NCBI GenBank assembly: GCA_016490735.1
Contig: JAEMWC010000052.1
Span: forward strand, 1,407,501 to 1,471,500
DNA length: 64,000 nucleotides
Direction: 5' to 3'
Source: Pachyseris speciosa
Lineage: Eukaryota > Cnidaria > Anthozoa > Scleractinia > Pachyseridae
Within the stretch, counting starts at the first letter, position 1; every line of letters begins with the position of its first letter. This document shows, one piece after another, positions 1 through 11,232 of this stretch. The position numbers and the translations under genes are program-made. The notes beneath the pieces were generated by a model. It was not told where the DNA came from, made no database searches, and saw nothing but the letters and a program-made list of their open reading frames with translations.

Positions 1-323
1 GCGACGTGCTCTGCAGCTAGTGGAAAATGGACAAAGTTTATCACAAATTACCTGGAGAAAACAGCTGGAGTGTTGAGTACCTGTCATGCTGTTGGAGATA
101 TGAAGCTAGCGAGAGGAATACCTTACGAGCCACACAAAATCTCCCAGGGAGCTGATCTAAAGGAACAGTTTGTTCTTCTTCACAAAAAACCAGATGTGAT
201 CTACGCCCCTTCTACTGTGGTGAATCACAACGGAATGAACATGGAGGGCAAGTTTTCATCGTACAAGTGGAAAGTCCCTTGTTTCCCCACCAACACTACT
301 CAACGATGCGTGTTACGGCTGAG
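1..323 (+). CDS. Gene A exon 5 (partial at left edge)
   Basis: The frame begins at base 1 and runs to the donor CTGAG|GTAAAC at 323/324. It encodes the cysteine-containing core (KWTKFITNYLEKTAGVLSTC, then NHNGMNMEGKFSSYKWKVPC) closely matching exon 5 of B and C. About 104 nt of the exon are missing at the left edge. It ends in phase 2 (AG|A). Confidence 0.88.
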
Positions 324-766
324 GTAAACAAACATCATTTTAAATTTAATAAGGCACTGTTCACTAAAGCCTGATATACTATTCACCCTATCACTGGAAT
401 TATACCGCATCACGAACACACCTTATAACGAAGAAGCCACTATCACCTTCCAGTGATACTAGTATATACCAGTGAACCAAGCACGTTAGAACATTGAAAG
501 TTTTTTTTCGTAAATGTCACTTACAGACGGGTTCAATCGAAAAACGCAACAGCGTGTTTGAAACCTAAGTATCCGCAGCTGAATATTACTGGAAACATGT
601 CGAGAGTCGCTAATTTGTGTGATGGTTAGTAGACTGTTAGAAAAGCACTAAAAAAGTTCTAAATTTAAAAAGCATCGCGTCCAGTTGCAAACCTTATCCT
701 GGTCTACGTGCTCAGTTGTCGAAGAAACTGCAGCAGTCATTCATGCCCTATGTAAATCTTGTGCAG

Positions 767-823
767 ATACAACATCACCACTGATGACGTTCCACGTGAA
801 TTCACCGCCGAAGACAACGCAAA
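767..823 (+). CDS. Gene A exon 6
   Basis: A 57-nt exon between acceptor TGTGCAG and donor AAA|GTAAGT. It encodes YNITTDDVPREF and a few variable residues, with a potential N-glycosylation site (NIT). Length and phases (2 in, 2 out) are identical to exon 6 of B and C. Confidence 0.85.
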
Positions 824-2228
824 GTAAGTCCTTTTGTCCTTTAGCAATGAAATCGCGAAATCCTTCCTTAATTCTTACAGTTAGTTTCTTTTAATAGTGG
901 CACTAATCAAGATAGTTTCCTCTGATATTTTCCACCAAAGTACTCAGTGCTCACCAGGTTGCATTTAAGAGCGGCTGCCTGTAAGGATCGAGAACCGCAT
1001 TTCACCGACCACTTGGTCGAATTTCTGATATTTCGTCTGAAGATAACCTTGGATGAACTATTTTCGAAAATCATATTTTAAAGTTCCAGGGTATTTTATT
1101 TTTGGAGAAATTGCAAGATTTTGAAAATGCGGCCAAGGTGCGGTCGCGGGCCGATTAAAGCCGCGAAAATTTAGGTCCTAGGACGTAAGCCCCGTGCACG
1201 GCGTAAATTAATTCAATGAACTTGAAACTTTACAAAAACCTAGATGAACCATCATACAAGAAAATTAATACAATAAAAATTCCAAATTCCCTGGCTGCTT
1301 TCTAAAGCATCCAGGTTTGTGTACGCTACTCAAAATGGCCTTGAAACTAAATTTCATTAAATTAAAAGTGTTTCTGGTATGCGATTTTCTCTAAATTAAA
1401 ACTCATATCTCGAAACACGAAGAAAAGAATTTATTTGTTCCAAGTTTCAAGCTCTGATTCAAACTCTTTCCCACTCAGGGAAGATCGAATATGTGTGCGA
1501 TACTTGCGGCTCACAATTTACGTCACGAATTATGAGATCAAAACAGATTCGCAAACACTGGCATCTGGAGTTCGTAAGTGTTTCCAGACATCACATATAC
1601 GGCTCTAAAACTAATGAGACTGACTGAAGGCAACCATTGAATGTTTTCCGATCTTAGATTCTGCTCTAAAAATATATTTATTCCGGTCAACTAGCCTACG
1701 AAACATGTGCAACAAATTTTCATTAAATTCGGCGTTGCAGGCAGTTGTGCAAATCAGACTTTACAGCTCCTATATCTTCTTAACTGAAGCAGTCGATCAG
1801 TAAAATGGCTGTAAAGGAAACAAACTTTGTAAGAAAGTTAATGATTTCAGTAAATCATCATGTTAAGATGGATCGTGCCACTGGAAAGTAAACATTAAAC
1901 TGTTTACATATACTGAAGTGTACGAACCATATATGGTTTACCAATCCATGATCTTTTAAAATGTCACCAAAAGTGCCGTGCCAGTTGCAGTTTAGGAGGT
2001 AGACATATCAGGAAGAACGGATTTTGATAACAGCCTTGATGAGTAATACCCTTTGAGCACTGTTTGAGACCATGTAAAGCAAAGCTTGCAGAAGAGGCTT
2101 ATGCGTGTAATGAACAAACGTGTAGCGAAAGGTCATCGGTTGTCACGCCATCCGCCTTCGGACTGGAAACAAATCTATCTTATACGCTCATTTAGTTTCA
2201 TCAGTCATGTACAAATTATGTTGGTTCA

Positions 2229-3143
2229 TACACCGAATGCAAATATGGCGGACCACTCGGTCGGCGCCCGGGACGAGCTACATGAAATCGAGGGTAGTCA
2301 GGCCTTGATGTTTTGTTTTGCAGGAAAGTCTCGGTTCGCAGCAGATCTGGTTTGTTTTATTTCGCTGTGCCTACGAATCGCTGTGTTTCTGAATGCCTCG
2401 AGAAAGGATTAAAATCTTCCACCGTTCACCTCTAAGGGAAAATAGTGGATTAATGCAATTCGTTGAGACGAAGAAAAGGAGTCCACGATCGCCGCGGGAA
2501 CTAAAATTTGTTCGCTACATCATCATTTCAGGATACAAGATCTTAGAAAAATCGGTTAAATGACGAGCTTATGTGGTGTCTGGTGGTGTTCCAACACGAT
2601 TTGCATGGCCAGTACCTTCCCCAAGGTAAGGAAAAGCTCCTCTCGAAAGACATCCTCTGTCCCAATAGAAGAAGTGTTTGTTAAACCCGTCCGCGTCCAC
2701 TCGCACGGAATCGTACGAAATACTACGGTGTAATAACCAAGCCAATGAGCTTCAACTGCCCCGTCTTTGAAACCAGTAAAAGCATTGAGCCAAATAACAA
2801 CGACTCGTAGGTAAATGCGATCGCTTACACATTTTCTAAGATCTACCAGGCTGAACTTAAACAGTTCCTTCGGCGATCGTGAACTCCTTTCCTTCGTCTG
2901 TTTTCCCCTCAGAGGCGAACGTGGAAACTGAAAAAAAAAACTTTCTCTTCTGTGGAAGATCTCACTCCCTTCTGGTGGCATTCGGGAACACAAACACGGG
3001 TAGGGATGGCGAAACAAAACGAACCAAATCGACTACGAACCAAGACTTTCTTGGGATGTCAAAACGAAGCCTGACTAACCTCGCTTTCATGCGACTCGTC
3101 CCAGGCGCCGACCCAGTGGTCCGCCATATTTGCATTCGGTGTA
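2229..3143 (+). mobile_element. Long-TIR MITE, copy 1
   Basis: It begins TACACCGAATGCAAATATGG and ends with the reverse complement, CCATATTTGCATTCGGTGTA. The terminal inverted repeats extend imperfectly inward for some 350 bp, leaving a central segment of about 250 bp. The open frame here (2556-3017, minus strand) is mostly the TIR read through and resembles no protein I know. It is nonautonomous as far as can be seen. Confidence 0.6.
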
Positions 3144-3235
3144 TGAAACAATGGAAATGGTCAGGAATACAACTTGTCCCTAAACGCTTGCGTTGAAACG
3201 TAAAAAAATACTTGCATGAGGGCACATGAACCCTC

Positions 3236-3294
3236 AACCCCGTTCCCAGGGCTTTTCCCTTTTTTCTTTCTAGGGAAAAGCCCTGGGAACGAGG
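3236..3294. repeat. Short hairpin between the two MITE copies
   Basis: CGTTCCCAGGGCTTTTCCC is followed after about 10 nt by its reverse complement, giving a stem of about 20 bp at the symmetry centre of the 2-kb palindrome. Confidence 0.6.
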
Positions 3295-3322
3295 CTGATG
3301 AACCCTCGGATAGCTGAGAGAA

Positions 3323-4247
3323 TACACCGAATGCAAATATGGCGACCCACTGGGTCGGCGCCTGGGACGAGTCGCATTAAAGCGAGGCTAGTCAGGTTTC
3401 GCTGTTTTGTTTTGACATCTCCAGAACGTCTTTCTTCGTCGTCGATTTGGTTCGTTTTGTTTCGCCATCCCTACGCGTTTTTGTGTCCCTGAAGGCCACC
3501 AGAAGGGAGTGAAATCTTCTACAGAAGAGAAAGTGTTTATTCTTCAGTTTCCCCGTTCGCTTCTGAGGGGAAAACAGACGAAGGAAAGGAGTTCACGATC
3601 GCCGAAGGAACTGTTTAAGTTGAGTCTGGAAGATCTTAGAAAATGTGTAAGCGATCGCATATACCTACGAGTCGTTGTTATTTGGCTCAATGCTTTTACT
3701 GGTTTCAAAGATGGGGCAGTTGAAGTTCATTCGCTTGGTTATTACACCGTAGTATTTGTTTCGTGCGATTCCGTGCGAGTGGACGCGGACGGGTTTAACA
3801 AACACTTCTCTTGGCACAGAGGATGTCTTTCGAGAGGAGCTTTTCTTTACCTTGGGGAAGGTACTGGCCATGCAAATCGTGTTGGAATACCACCAGACAC
3901 CACATAAGCTCGTCATTTAACCGATTTTTCTAAGATCTTCTATCCTGAAATGATGATGTAGTGAACAAACTTTAGTTCCCGCGGCGATCGTGAACTCCTT
4001 TTCTTCGTCTCAGCAAATTGCATTAATCCACTATTATTCCCTTAGCGGTGAACGGTGGAAGATTTTTATCCTTTCTCGAGGCATTCAGAAACACAGCGAC
4101 TCGTAGGGACAGCGAAATAAACAGACCAGATCTGCAACGAACCGAGACTTTTCTGCAAAACAAAACATCAAGGCCTGACTAGCCTCGATTTCATGTAGCT
4201 CGTCCCGGGCGCCGACCGAGTGGTCCGCCATATTTGCATTCGGTGTA
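3323..4247 (-). mobile_element. Long-TIR MITE, copy 2 (inverted relative to copy 1)
   Basis: Same termini and layout as the element at 2229-3143, but the whole copy is its reverse complement. The pair forms a giant palindrome of about 2 kb around 3144-3322. The central segment preserves a short frame (about 80 codons, minus strand, 3665-3916) also recognisable in copy 1, without a match I can name. Confidence 0.6.
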
Positions 4248-4353
4248 TGGGGGCAAAGCGAGAGGGGAAGAAACCGGCAAATATCCCTTTTAATAGAAAT
4301 CGAGCCTATCCCAGAAAAGAAAAGAACCTTAAGTATACGCACTGTTCCAGACT

Positions 4354-5235
4354 AAATATTACATGTACCATGTTTTACGGTGCGATTATTTGAAACGGGT
4401 TATCAGACAGGCGCCCCAAGCTCATGCTGAGTACCGTATCACGCAATATAAACAAGATGGCTGCAAATTATAAGGATTTGTATGGGAATCCCGGTAATCA
4501 GTTCTAGTTGATAAATATACGAAAAACTTCTCAATACAAAAGCCTTACCTTACATCCAAGGTGTGTTGCTTGCTATCTGTGTGGTTATTTTACCACGACA
4601 CAACGACCGTTTGAAATCGGCTTGGTAACCTCGTCGCGGCCTACCACCCCTGTGAGTCTACATTTGTGTACGCGACGAGGTTACCAAGCCGATTTCAAAC
4701 GGTCGTTGTGTCGTGGTAAACTTGTACACGCACGTCGACAATCGTTTTACCGTTTCTTTTGGGAAACAAACTGCCGGCTGGCGTCGCTCGCGGGGCTGCT
4801 ATTGGGCTTTCAGAGAGTTGACATGAAAGGCAAACCTTTTTCCATGGATTCTGCGTGGGAATTATTGCCGTGGGATATTTTACCGTGGAGTTTTGGGCTT
4901 CGCTCGGAGGGGCTGTCCCGATGGAATGTATCACCTTGCCCTTTCTCTTAAGAGTGGAAACACAGGAAGCACATAAATCGCTCAAATCGCGATAGATCGG
5001 TAAAATAACCACACAGATAGCAACACACCTTGGATGTAAGGTAAGGCTTTTTTATTGAGAAGTTTTTCGTGTATCTATCAACTAGGACTGATTACCGGGA
5101 TTCCCATACAAATCCTTATAATTTGCAGTCATCTTGTTTATATTACGTGATACGGTACTCAGCATGAGCTTGGGGCACCTGTCTCATAACCCGTTTCAAA
5201 TAATCGCACAGTAAAACATGGTACATGTAATATTT
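4354..5235. mobile_element. Foldback element with ~245-bp TIRs
   Basis: AAATATTACATGTACCATGT at 4354 is mirrored by its reverse complement ending at 5235, and the arms stay complementary over about 245 bp. A second hairpin (about 4597-4720, containing GAAATCGGCTTGGTAACCTC and its complement) sits just inside the left arm. No transposase frame is visible. Confidence 0.6.
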
Positions 5236-6107
5236 ACGCACCTTGGCCGCATTTTCAAAATCTTGCAATTTCTCCAAAAATAAAATACCCGGCCTGGAAC
5301 TTTAAAATATGATTTTCGAAAATAGTTCATCCAAGATTATCTTCAGACGAAATATCAGAAATTTGGCCAAGTGGTAGGTGAAATGCGGTTCTCGATCCTT
5401 ACAGGCAGCCGCTCTTAAAATTGTTACACTTTAGAACTTAAAAACTGGCCTGAACGTTAGAAACACGATAGGACAGTATGATGAATAGTATCCACCAAGC
5501 ATTCTCTCTTGTACTAAAACAAATCAGTATTAAATAACCGGACAGAACAATAGCAGAGCTCTAGCCCCATTAGTCTTGTCCCGATTGTGTTCGGCAACTT
5601 TTGAGCAACGTTTGGCTTTTGGAGCAACTTTCTACAGTTATAGCAACCTCGAGCAAGTTTTGCCTTTCTGAGCAACTTTTGAGCAAATAAAGCTCACATC
5701 AAGCACGAAATAGAAAATGATTTGATAAAATACTACCATTTATGCAAATTTATTGAATGTTTATCAAAGTTTTGAACAAATAAACTGTCGCCTGATAATA
5801 TATAGATTTAGCCAAGCCTAAAAGCGGAGCTCCACGATTATTTTTTTACAGCTATTGAACAACACCGCATGGCTTTCCTTGCGCCAATATTTTATGTTTA
5901 GAGCAGTCAACAGGAATTGAACGTTACAACCGCCTTGCAAAATGAAAAAAACATAAAGAATGCTGTCCATTAATAAAAGTTTAATCTGTGGGAGCACAAC
6001 AGGAATGATGGTTGAAACTTACAAAACAAAAGGCAATGCCTTCTCAATTTCGCTTTGAATTCCTTTTCTTTCTTTGGTCATCGTCTTCTGTTTTAACTCT
6101 TTTTTAG

Positions 6108-6391
6108 AATTAAAGGCAACCCTAAAACAAAGGCCACAGACAATACAACCGATCTTCAGATTGCCCTGAACACGGCTCAGCTCGGCCGAACATTCCAGGA
6201 TAGAAGTCACGTGATCATCCTCAAGCCACGGAACACACTACCATTGAAATTCCAGCACTCCAACATTTACTACATTGGAGGAATGGGAAAGAGAGGAAAC
6301 ATCGTGCAGGCCTATCCCGCCATGGAATATCGCTTCACTCCTGAGCGACTGACGGTTACAACAAAAGATGTCATCTGTTTTGTGTGGTCTG
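6108..6391 (+). CDS. Gene A exon 7
   Basis: A 284-nt exon with a strong pyrimidine-rich acceptor (CTCTTTTTTAG) and donor TCTG|GTAAGA. It encodes the conserved block [20 protein letters not shown] and CFVWSG. The 5' third differs strongly from gene B at protein level, while the 3' two thirds are almost identical at nucleotide level. Phase 2 in, 1 out. Confidence 0.88.
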
Positions 6392-6588
6392 GTAAGATTT
6401 AATGCACAATAGTCAGATATAAACCGAGTCCCGCCCAAACTGCAGAATAAATTACCCATCCTTGATACTAAAGCAAAATCAACAGGCAAGTCCTCTATAG
6501 AAGGAAACCTTCACCCGCCCCCCCAACCCCTTCCCACCCATATCCCTGAAAAGGCGTTTACAATGTACATTGTGTTTTCGTTTCATAG

Positions 6589-6630
6589 GTTCAAACAACA
6601 ATCAAAACAATGCCGGACAAGGACGAGCGC
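6589..6630 (+). CDS. Gene A exon 8 (42-nt microexon)
   Basis: It lies between acceptor TTTCATAG and donor CGC|GTAAGA and encodes SNNNQNNAGQGRA, a small Asn/Gly-rich linker. Exon 8 of B has the same length and phase and very similar residues, which supports so short an exon. Confidence 0.82.
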
Positions 6631-6726
6631 GTAAGAATTCTTTCTTTTTGGTTGGTTGTTAGTTAGTTGGTTGTCTTTTCTGTTTATTTGTTTTCGCCGC
6701 GATAACATAACACAGGTTAATGAGCG

Positions 6727-7380
6727 AATAGAACGTTATGGCTGGTTGTCGATCAAAATCAACCATTAGTTGCCGCTCTGCATCTAATTAACAAATAGAT
6801 TCCATGTTGCCGTGCGTCTGTTCAAAAACATCAGTGACACACTCGCCTGCGGCTCGTGTGCCACTTCTTTGTTTTTACCACATTTTGACGTCATCTCTGA
6901 TCTATTACTGAACAGACGCACGGCAACATGGAATCTATTTGTTTTATATAATAAAGAAACAAAATGCAAGCGAAAAACTTGTTTATTTTCACATTTCTGG
7001 AAAAAAGTGGGTCGTGATGACGTAATCTGTGCATCTGTCCTAGAACCAATCACAAAGCGCGAACTATTCACCTTATTATATAATCTGTGATAGTGAGTAG
7101 CGGTTGTCAACAAAATTGCGGCCGCTTCATCCCGTTTTCAAAGTGTCTTCGAGAAGGATTTAGATAATTTACTTGTTTTGTATTGAACAGCTAGTAGATT
7201 TATACTCAAACAATTAGATTATTCGCTCTCGATTTCTATGCGTGATAGCTGATTCGGGCTGCGCCCTCATCAGCTATCACGCCATAGAGATCTCGAGCTC
7301 ATAATCTAATTGTTAAATAGAACGTTATGGCTGGTTGTCAATCAAAATCAACCATTAGTTACCGCTCTTCAGCTAATACT
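6727..7380. repeat. ~60-bp direct repeats enclosing palindromic elements
   Basis: A segment containing GAACGTTATGGCTGGTTGTC and AATCAACCATTAGTT occurs at about 6727-6785 and again at about 7316-7372. Between the copies lie two foldbacks: 6789-6944 (arms of about 33 bp, CAAATAGATTCCATGTTGCC) and 7211-7313. The layout suggests insertions into a repeat, or a repeat flanked by its own duplicated end. Confidence 0.5.
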
Positions 7381-7831
7381 GAACAGCTATCTTGTGGATC
7401 AAGTCAGCAATATAAACTACCGAAAAATCATTTTAGCAAAACAAAAATCTGCCGTAATAGCCACACAAAAACTGCCGCATTTGGAATCAAACGACAGATA
7501 TTTGGGGAAACTTAAACTGGGAAAAACTGTTAAATTGCCCAAAGGAAACATTTCATCAAAAAAAAAATGACAAAGCAAAAAGAGTAGTGTTTTCACTCAT
7601 AGACGTTGAGATACTACAGAAAGTATAATTGGTAAAAAAACGAGACTGGTATTCATCACAAGATGATATACTAGTTACACGATGGAAAATGCGGACAGAA
7701 CGAAGAAGAATAGTGAAATACTGCTGATTTCCTCAAATTTCGGCATTCATTAAGAGAAAAGAGAGGATTTTAGTTTGCCGGAAACCGATGCTCACTGACA
7801 ATTTAAACCCTCTTCATTACAATTCATGCAG

Positions 7832-8154
7832 GTACGGATCGCACCAATGTGTGTTGGGTAAAGGAAGGCTGCAATTCTCTCAAACCCGCAGCTTGTTCCA
7901 GCCTACCTCTTGAGGTGGTTGATCACGTGAATGAGTTTAATGCCACCAAGTTGAATCTTCACCTCAACAAAGGATGTTACACCGGCAACAGACTGCAGGC
8001 TCAACTTGACAACGCCCCAGCCTCCTGCAACCCGCCGTGTTTCCGCATCACGAGGCCTGGGGAGTACTGCTACATGAGCACGCGCAATAACAACTTCTCC
8101 AATCGGCGTCACATGGGACAGATCACAGTAACTCAATCGAGTATTGAGGCTTAA
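7832..8154 (+). CDS. Gene A exon 9 (C-terminus, stop TAA)
   Basis: The acceptor is ATTCATGCAG. The exon encodes TDRTNVCWVKEGC, a stretch containing CNPPCFRIT and GEYCYMSTRNNNFSNRRHMG, and ends TAA at 8152-8154. It holds eight cysteines in a conserved spacing, suggesting disulfides in an extracellular domain. It is one codon shorter than exon 9 of B because the extreme C-terminus differs. Confidence 0.9.
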
Positions 8155-8269
8155 ACGATATTTAAGTTGACGGCTTCTTTCTTTGCTTGCTATTGTAGTG
8201 TTAACGGTGATATATGCTGTATTCTTTAGTTAAGCTTACGGTGGTGTGAAACAATATGATGTTTCATTG

Positions 8270-8275
8270 AATAAA
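8270..8275 (+). promoter_or_regulatory. Poly(A) signal of gene A
   Basis: AATAAA lies 116 nt after the stop codon of gene A, a normal distance for a 3' untranslated region. Confidence 0.55.
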
Positions 8276-8318
8276 ATGAAAAGACCAAGTGACATATTTC
8301 CATTGCTTGAAGACGAGT

Positions 8319-8320
<2 letters not shown>

Positions 8321-8350
<30 letters not shown>

Positions 8351-8614
8351 CACTTTATTTAAGTCTCAAATGTATTTAGCCGAGCACAGATGCTCTACTA
8401 ATTGGGGAGACTAGTTCAAATCAACTCTAAATAAATCAAATGAAATCAAATGTTGGTTTTGAGGAGAGGGGAAAACCGGAGTACCCGGAGAAAAACCTCT
8501 CGGAGCAGAGTAGAGAACCAACAAACTCAGCCCACTTATGACGCCGAGTCCGGGAATCGAACCCGGGACACATTGGTGGAAGGCGAGCGCTCTCACCACT
8601 GCGCCAACTCTGCT
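8321..8614 (-). mobile_element. tRNA-derived SINE with (AAT)n tail
   Basis: Read on the minus strand, it starts with a tRNA-like head: box A TGGCGCAGTGGTGAGAGCGC and box B GGTTCGATTCCCGG. A unique body follows (AAGTGGGCTGAGTTTGTTGG) and a LINE-like tail ending in (ATT)n at 8321-8350. A diverged relative lies at 19505-19848 on the plus strand. Not a functional tRNA, because the sequence continues well past the acceptor end. Confidence 0.75.
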
Positions 8615-10023
8615 AACAATAACAATGTATCATTTTCTGAATATGAATGTACTCCCAAATATAACGAATCTTCAATATTATTCCATAACAGCTAAGTATG
8701 TTGTAGATACTGTAGTTAATGTCGTTGCTAACGTTGGCGTAGTTGTTGTATTAATTTATTTATGGCAGTTGATGTGGTTGGTGTACTTAGTGTATGTAGT
8801 TTGTGTCGGTAGTTGGTTAAGTTAATTTCGTGCTCTCTGAATTGTTTTTATTTGCTTGTCTGTTTGGTTTATTTAGACAATCTACAGACCGTAAACATTT
8901 GCGAGCATGGCATAGACTACAAAAACCATCAGCTGCAAAAAAGGAAGAAAAATAGGTATCTTGGAAGCACTTTATGGGATGTTGAGCCCCATAATATGCA
9001 ATCCACTTGCTATTTCCACCACCATTTGCCGTGCATGTGGCCCTATATCTGTCGACACAGTGCGCGCGGGCGTTAAGTGCCAAGCAAATGGAAGCTGTGT
9101 GCTGCATGCAAGTAACTCGGTGTTTGGGAATCCATGTGTTCGACACCAAATATATTTTAACAAATACAGGTGCCTGAATTACCAATGGGTCATCGAGTTC
9201 TACTTTCTGCAACGGTTCGTGCAACTTATCTCGCAACGAATTTGCCCGTTGCAAGGTGTTTCACTTGGTACAATGTTTCGTGCAACTTGTCTCGTATAGG
9301 GGTTGCGAGACAAGTTGCATATCGCAAAGTGTAACAGCGCCTTTAGTTCTTGCTTTATAGGATAATGTTGCAGGTCCTATAAGCTCTAAATTTCAGTGGC
9401 GGGGAAAGTGTCGCAGCCCTATTGTTTTAGGGCTGGGGTCCATTTGTTTGTGTTTTGCTGTTTTGTTCGCCTGAAGGTTGGTCACCAATCAGGTGAGACC
9501 TTATATAAGGGCTGCGAGTTGACCCGCTTCATAGTTCACTAACGCAAAATTACATTTCACAAACACAGTAACGACAGTGACTACATCAACCATCTCAACT
9601 ACGGTGACTACAACATACTTAGCTACTGTGAAATACTACACGTCATGAAATTTCGTTATTTTCATATAGTCATGTAGTTACATCTCATCTGTGCCCCTCC
9701 TACCTCCACCCCTCCATAAATATAAAGCGTATCGTACCATGTATCGTTTCTGTTTTTGGAACATTTTCTCAAATTGCCTGAACACAATCGTTTGTGCGTC
9801 GCTTAGTTTTTTTTTTTTCCAGATTGTTAACTCGGGACTGAATATTGACATGACAAAAATGTGTTCAAAGTGAACACAAAAATATACCTGCTATAAGATT
9901 CCTGACAGCAGTTCACCTCTGGTTGACAACAAAACAAGTTGGAGTCCTTTACCCCTTCCCACAGCATCTCCGTTAATTTTATTTTAGACCTATCCCAGGG
10001 ATTTGGACGACGTTGCCCAATAA
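8615..10023. other. Intergenic, no gene recognised
   Basis: AT-rich sequence with short frames only. An imperfect inverted repeat around 9195-9330 (GTGCAACTTGTCTCG and complement) looks like a small MITE. The frame at 8817-9254 minus runs across this repeat and has no recognisable domain. A poly-T run lies near 9808. Confidence 0.5.
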
Positions 10024-10027
10024 TTAA

Positions 10028-11070
10028 CCCATTGGCACCCGTGCCGGCCAAAACGGCCGTAAAAAATCTCCCATGCTTCAAAACATTACAACTTTCTATC
10101 GCACGAATATTGCCTTAACTGCATGTTAGTTGTGAGCACGAAATGGAATGTCCTTTAAATTTGGATATCCAATAAACGCAAGAAACGTAGCGATTTTTAC
10201 CAAATATGGCCTTTTTGAGTTGGACAAGATCGAAACTGACCGTTTTTAACGTCAAAGAGAAGACAAAAATGCCCCTATTTGCCTTCATGTTTAACGAAAT
10301 CATCGTCGAAAACCCAAACTTCAACCATCATAACGAAATTCAGTCCTTGTTCTAGCTTAGAAATGACATTTTTGTTCATATTCTTCTCCCGAGCGTAGAT
10401 ACAGCCTTTTGTTCCAGTGCATTCGGGCCTTCCCGACATTTTCAACATCTCGAGCGCATTGCATGCTGGGAACTTTTGACAGCGCTCGTTCCTTCCCCCA
10501 ATTCTTTCACATAGTTCCTTCCTCCTATTCTTTCACATATAAACTAAGTCTACAGCCACTCCGACATACCGCCAAAATTTCCTGCTTGTGGTCATCTTCA
10601 GTGCTCACAAATTCCAAAATATGCGGCGGTAGATCGAGAAATTCATCAGTAGTCAAGTCCCAAAGGTACTAAGTGTCCGACCGGCCAAATTCCCAGTTCG
10701 TCGAGTAACAAGCCAAATTCGACAACAAAGTACATCACCTTGCTCGATTCTTTGAGAAAGTGGACTCTTAGCTACCGTCACGCTTAATGATGCTCATCAG
10801 GCAGCCGCTAAAGATGAAAAATGGCTGTAAACTTAGCAAAAAACGCAAGCAAACCGAACTTGGGCCGTTGTTGTTGCTTCACGGATAGAAAATAGCTACT
10901 TAAAAAAATTTTTACGTCAAAATGACGTTTTCAGAAACCTTGAGCCTCCAGTGCCTTAGGACAGCACCACTTTTCCCTGATAGTTTCAAATAAAGAGTCA
11001 CGAATTGCTATTTATCGTTTATAAGTGGAAAATCACTCCGAAAACATAAAAACGGCTGGTAGTCAATGGG
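10028..11070. mobile_element. piggyBac-like nonautonomous element (TTAA target)
   Basis: TTAA at 10024-10027 and again at 11071-11074 flank a 1,043-bp segment that begins CCCATTG and ends CAATGGG. The termini are short imperfect inverted repeats (about 35 bp, with GGCCGTTTT-type core). TTAA duplication with termini beginning CCC is the hallmark of the piggyBac superfamily. No transposase frame survives, so it is a nonautonomous copy; the superfamily is inferred from the ends only. Confidence 0.6.
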
Positions 11071-11090
11071 TTAATAATATCGTAATAAGT

Positions 11091-11168
11091 AATGGTAATC
11101 GGACTTCGTGTCGTACAATTCAGGAAGTAATCGGGCGAGTGATTTCAAATTAGCCGAGCGCGTAGCGA

Positions 11169-11199
<31 letters not shown>

Positions 11200-11232
11200 C
11201 CCTGAATTGTACGACACGAAGTCCGATTACCA
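11091..11232. repeat. Foldback repeat, also present near 40.9 kb
   Basis: GGTAATCGGACTTCGTGTCG at the left is complemented at the right end, forming a hairpin of about 140 nt. The element continues to about 11570 (TTCTTAACAGCC complement, AATCATATTCGAGCATTTTG). A related copy lies at about 40885-41290 with its far end at 42165-42212, interrupted by other insertions. Confidence 0.55.

Larger units (their letters stand above)
964..5420. mobile_element. Composite element with ~180-bp inverted ends
   Basis: The segment 964-1143 (TTAAGAGCGGCTGCCTGTAA onward) is repeated as its reverse complement at 5238-5420, with few mismatches across about 180 bp. This suggests a single DNA transposon whose termini enclose several later insertions. 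I could not define a clean target-site duplication and see no transposase frame. The alternative is two independent copies of one MITE in opposite orientation. Confidence 0.55.
824..6107 (+). other. Gene A intron 6, transposon-filled
   Basis: This 5.3-kb intron is spliced GTAAGT...TTTTTTAG. It contains a 4.4-kb element with long inverted ends, two 0.9-kb inverted-repeat elements arranged head to head, and another 0.9-kb long-TIR element, listed separately. From 5460 to 6107 I see only AT-rich unique-looking sequence. No host exon is visible inside. Confidence 0.8.
1..8154 (+). other. Gene A: DD3-3-like secreted protein, 3' part (gene span)
   Basis: This is the 3' portion of the first of three tandem paralogues. 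The window opens inside the exon matching exon 5 of gene B, so exons 1-4 lie to the left. Visible coding exons are 1-323, 767-823, 6108-6391, 6589-6630 and 7832-8154; the sizes of the internal exons (57, 284, 42 nt) and all phases (2,2,1,1) equal those of gene B. All visible splice sites are GT-AG, and no frameshift or premature stop interrupts the joined frame, so the gene looks intact. Intron 6 is 5.3 kb and filled with inverted-repeat elements, against 0.64 kb in B. The family call rests on memory of the DD3-3 family; the molecular function is not known to me. Confidence 0.8.

Noticed and set aside
2556..3907. Several 80-150 codon frames on both strands
   Set aside because: They are mirror translations of the head-to-head long-TIR elements.
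8540..8614. Functional tRNA gene on the minus strand
   Set aside because: Box A and B are good, but the sequence continues into a SINE body with an ATT tail and a relative exists at 19.5 kb.
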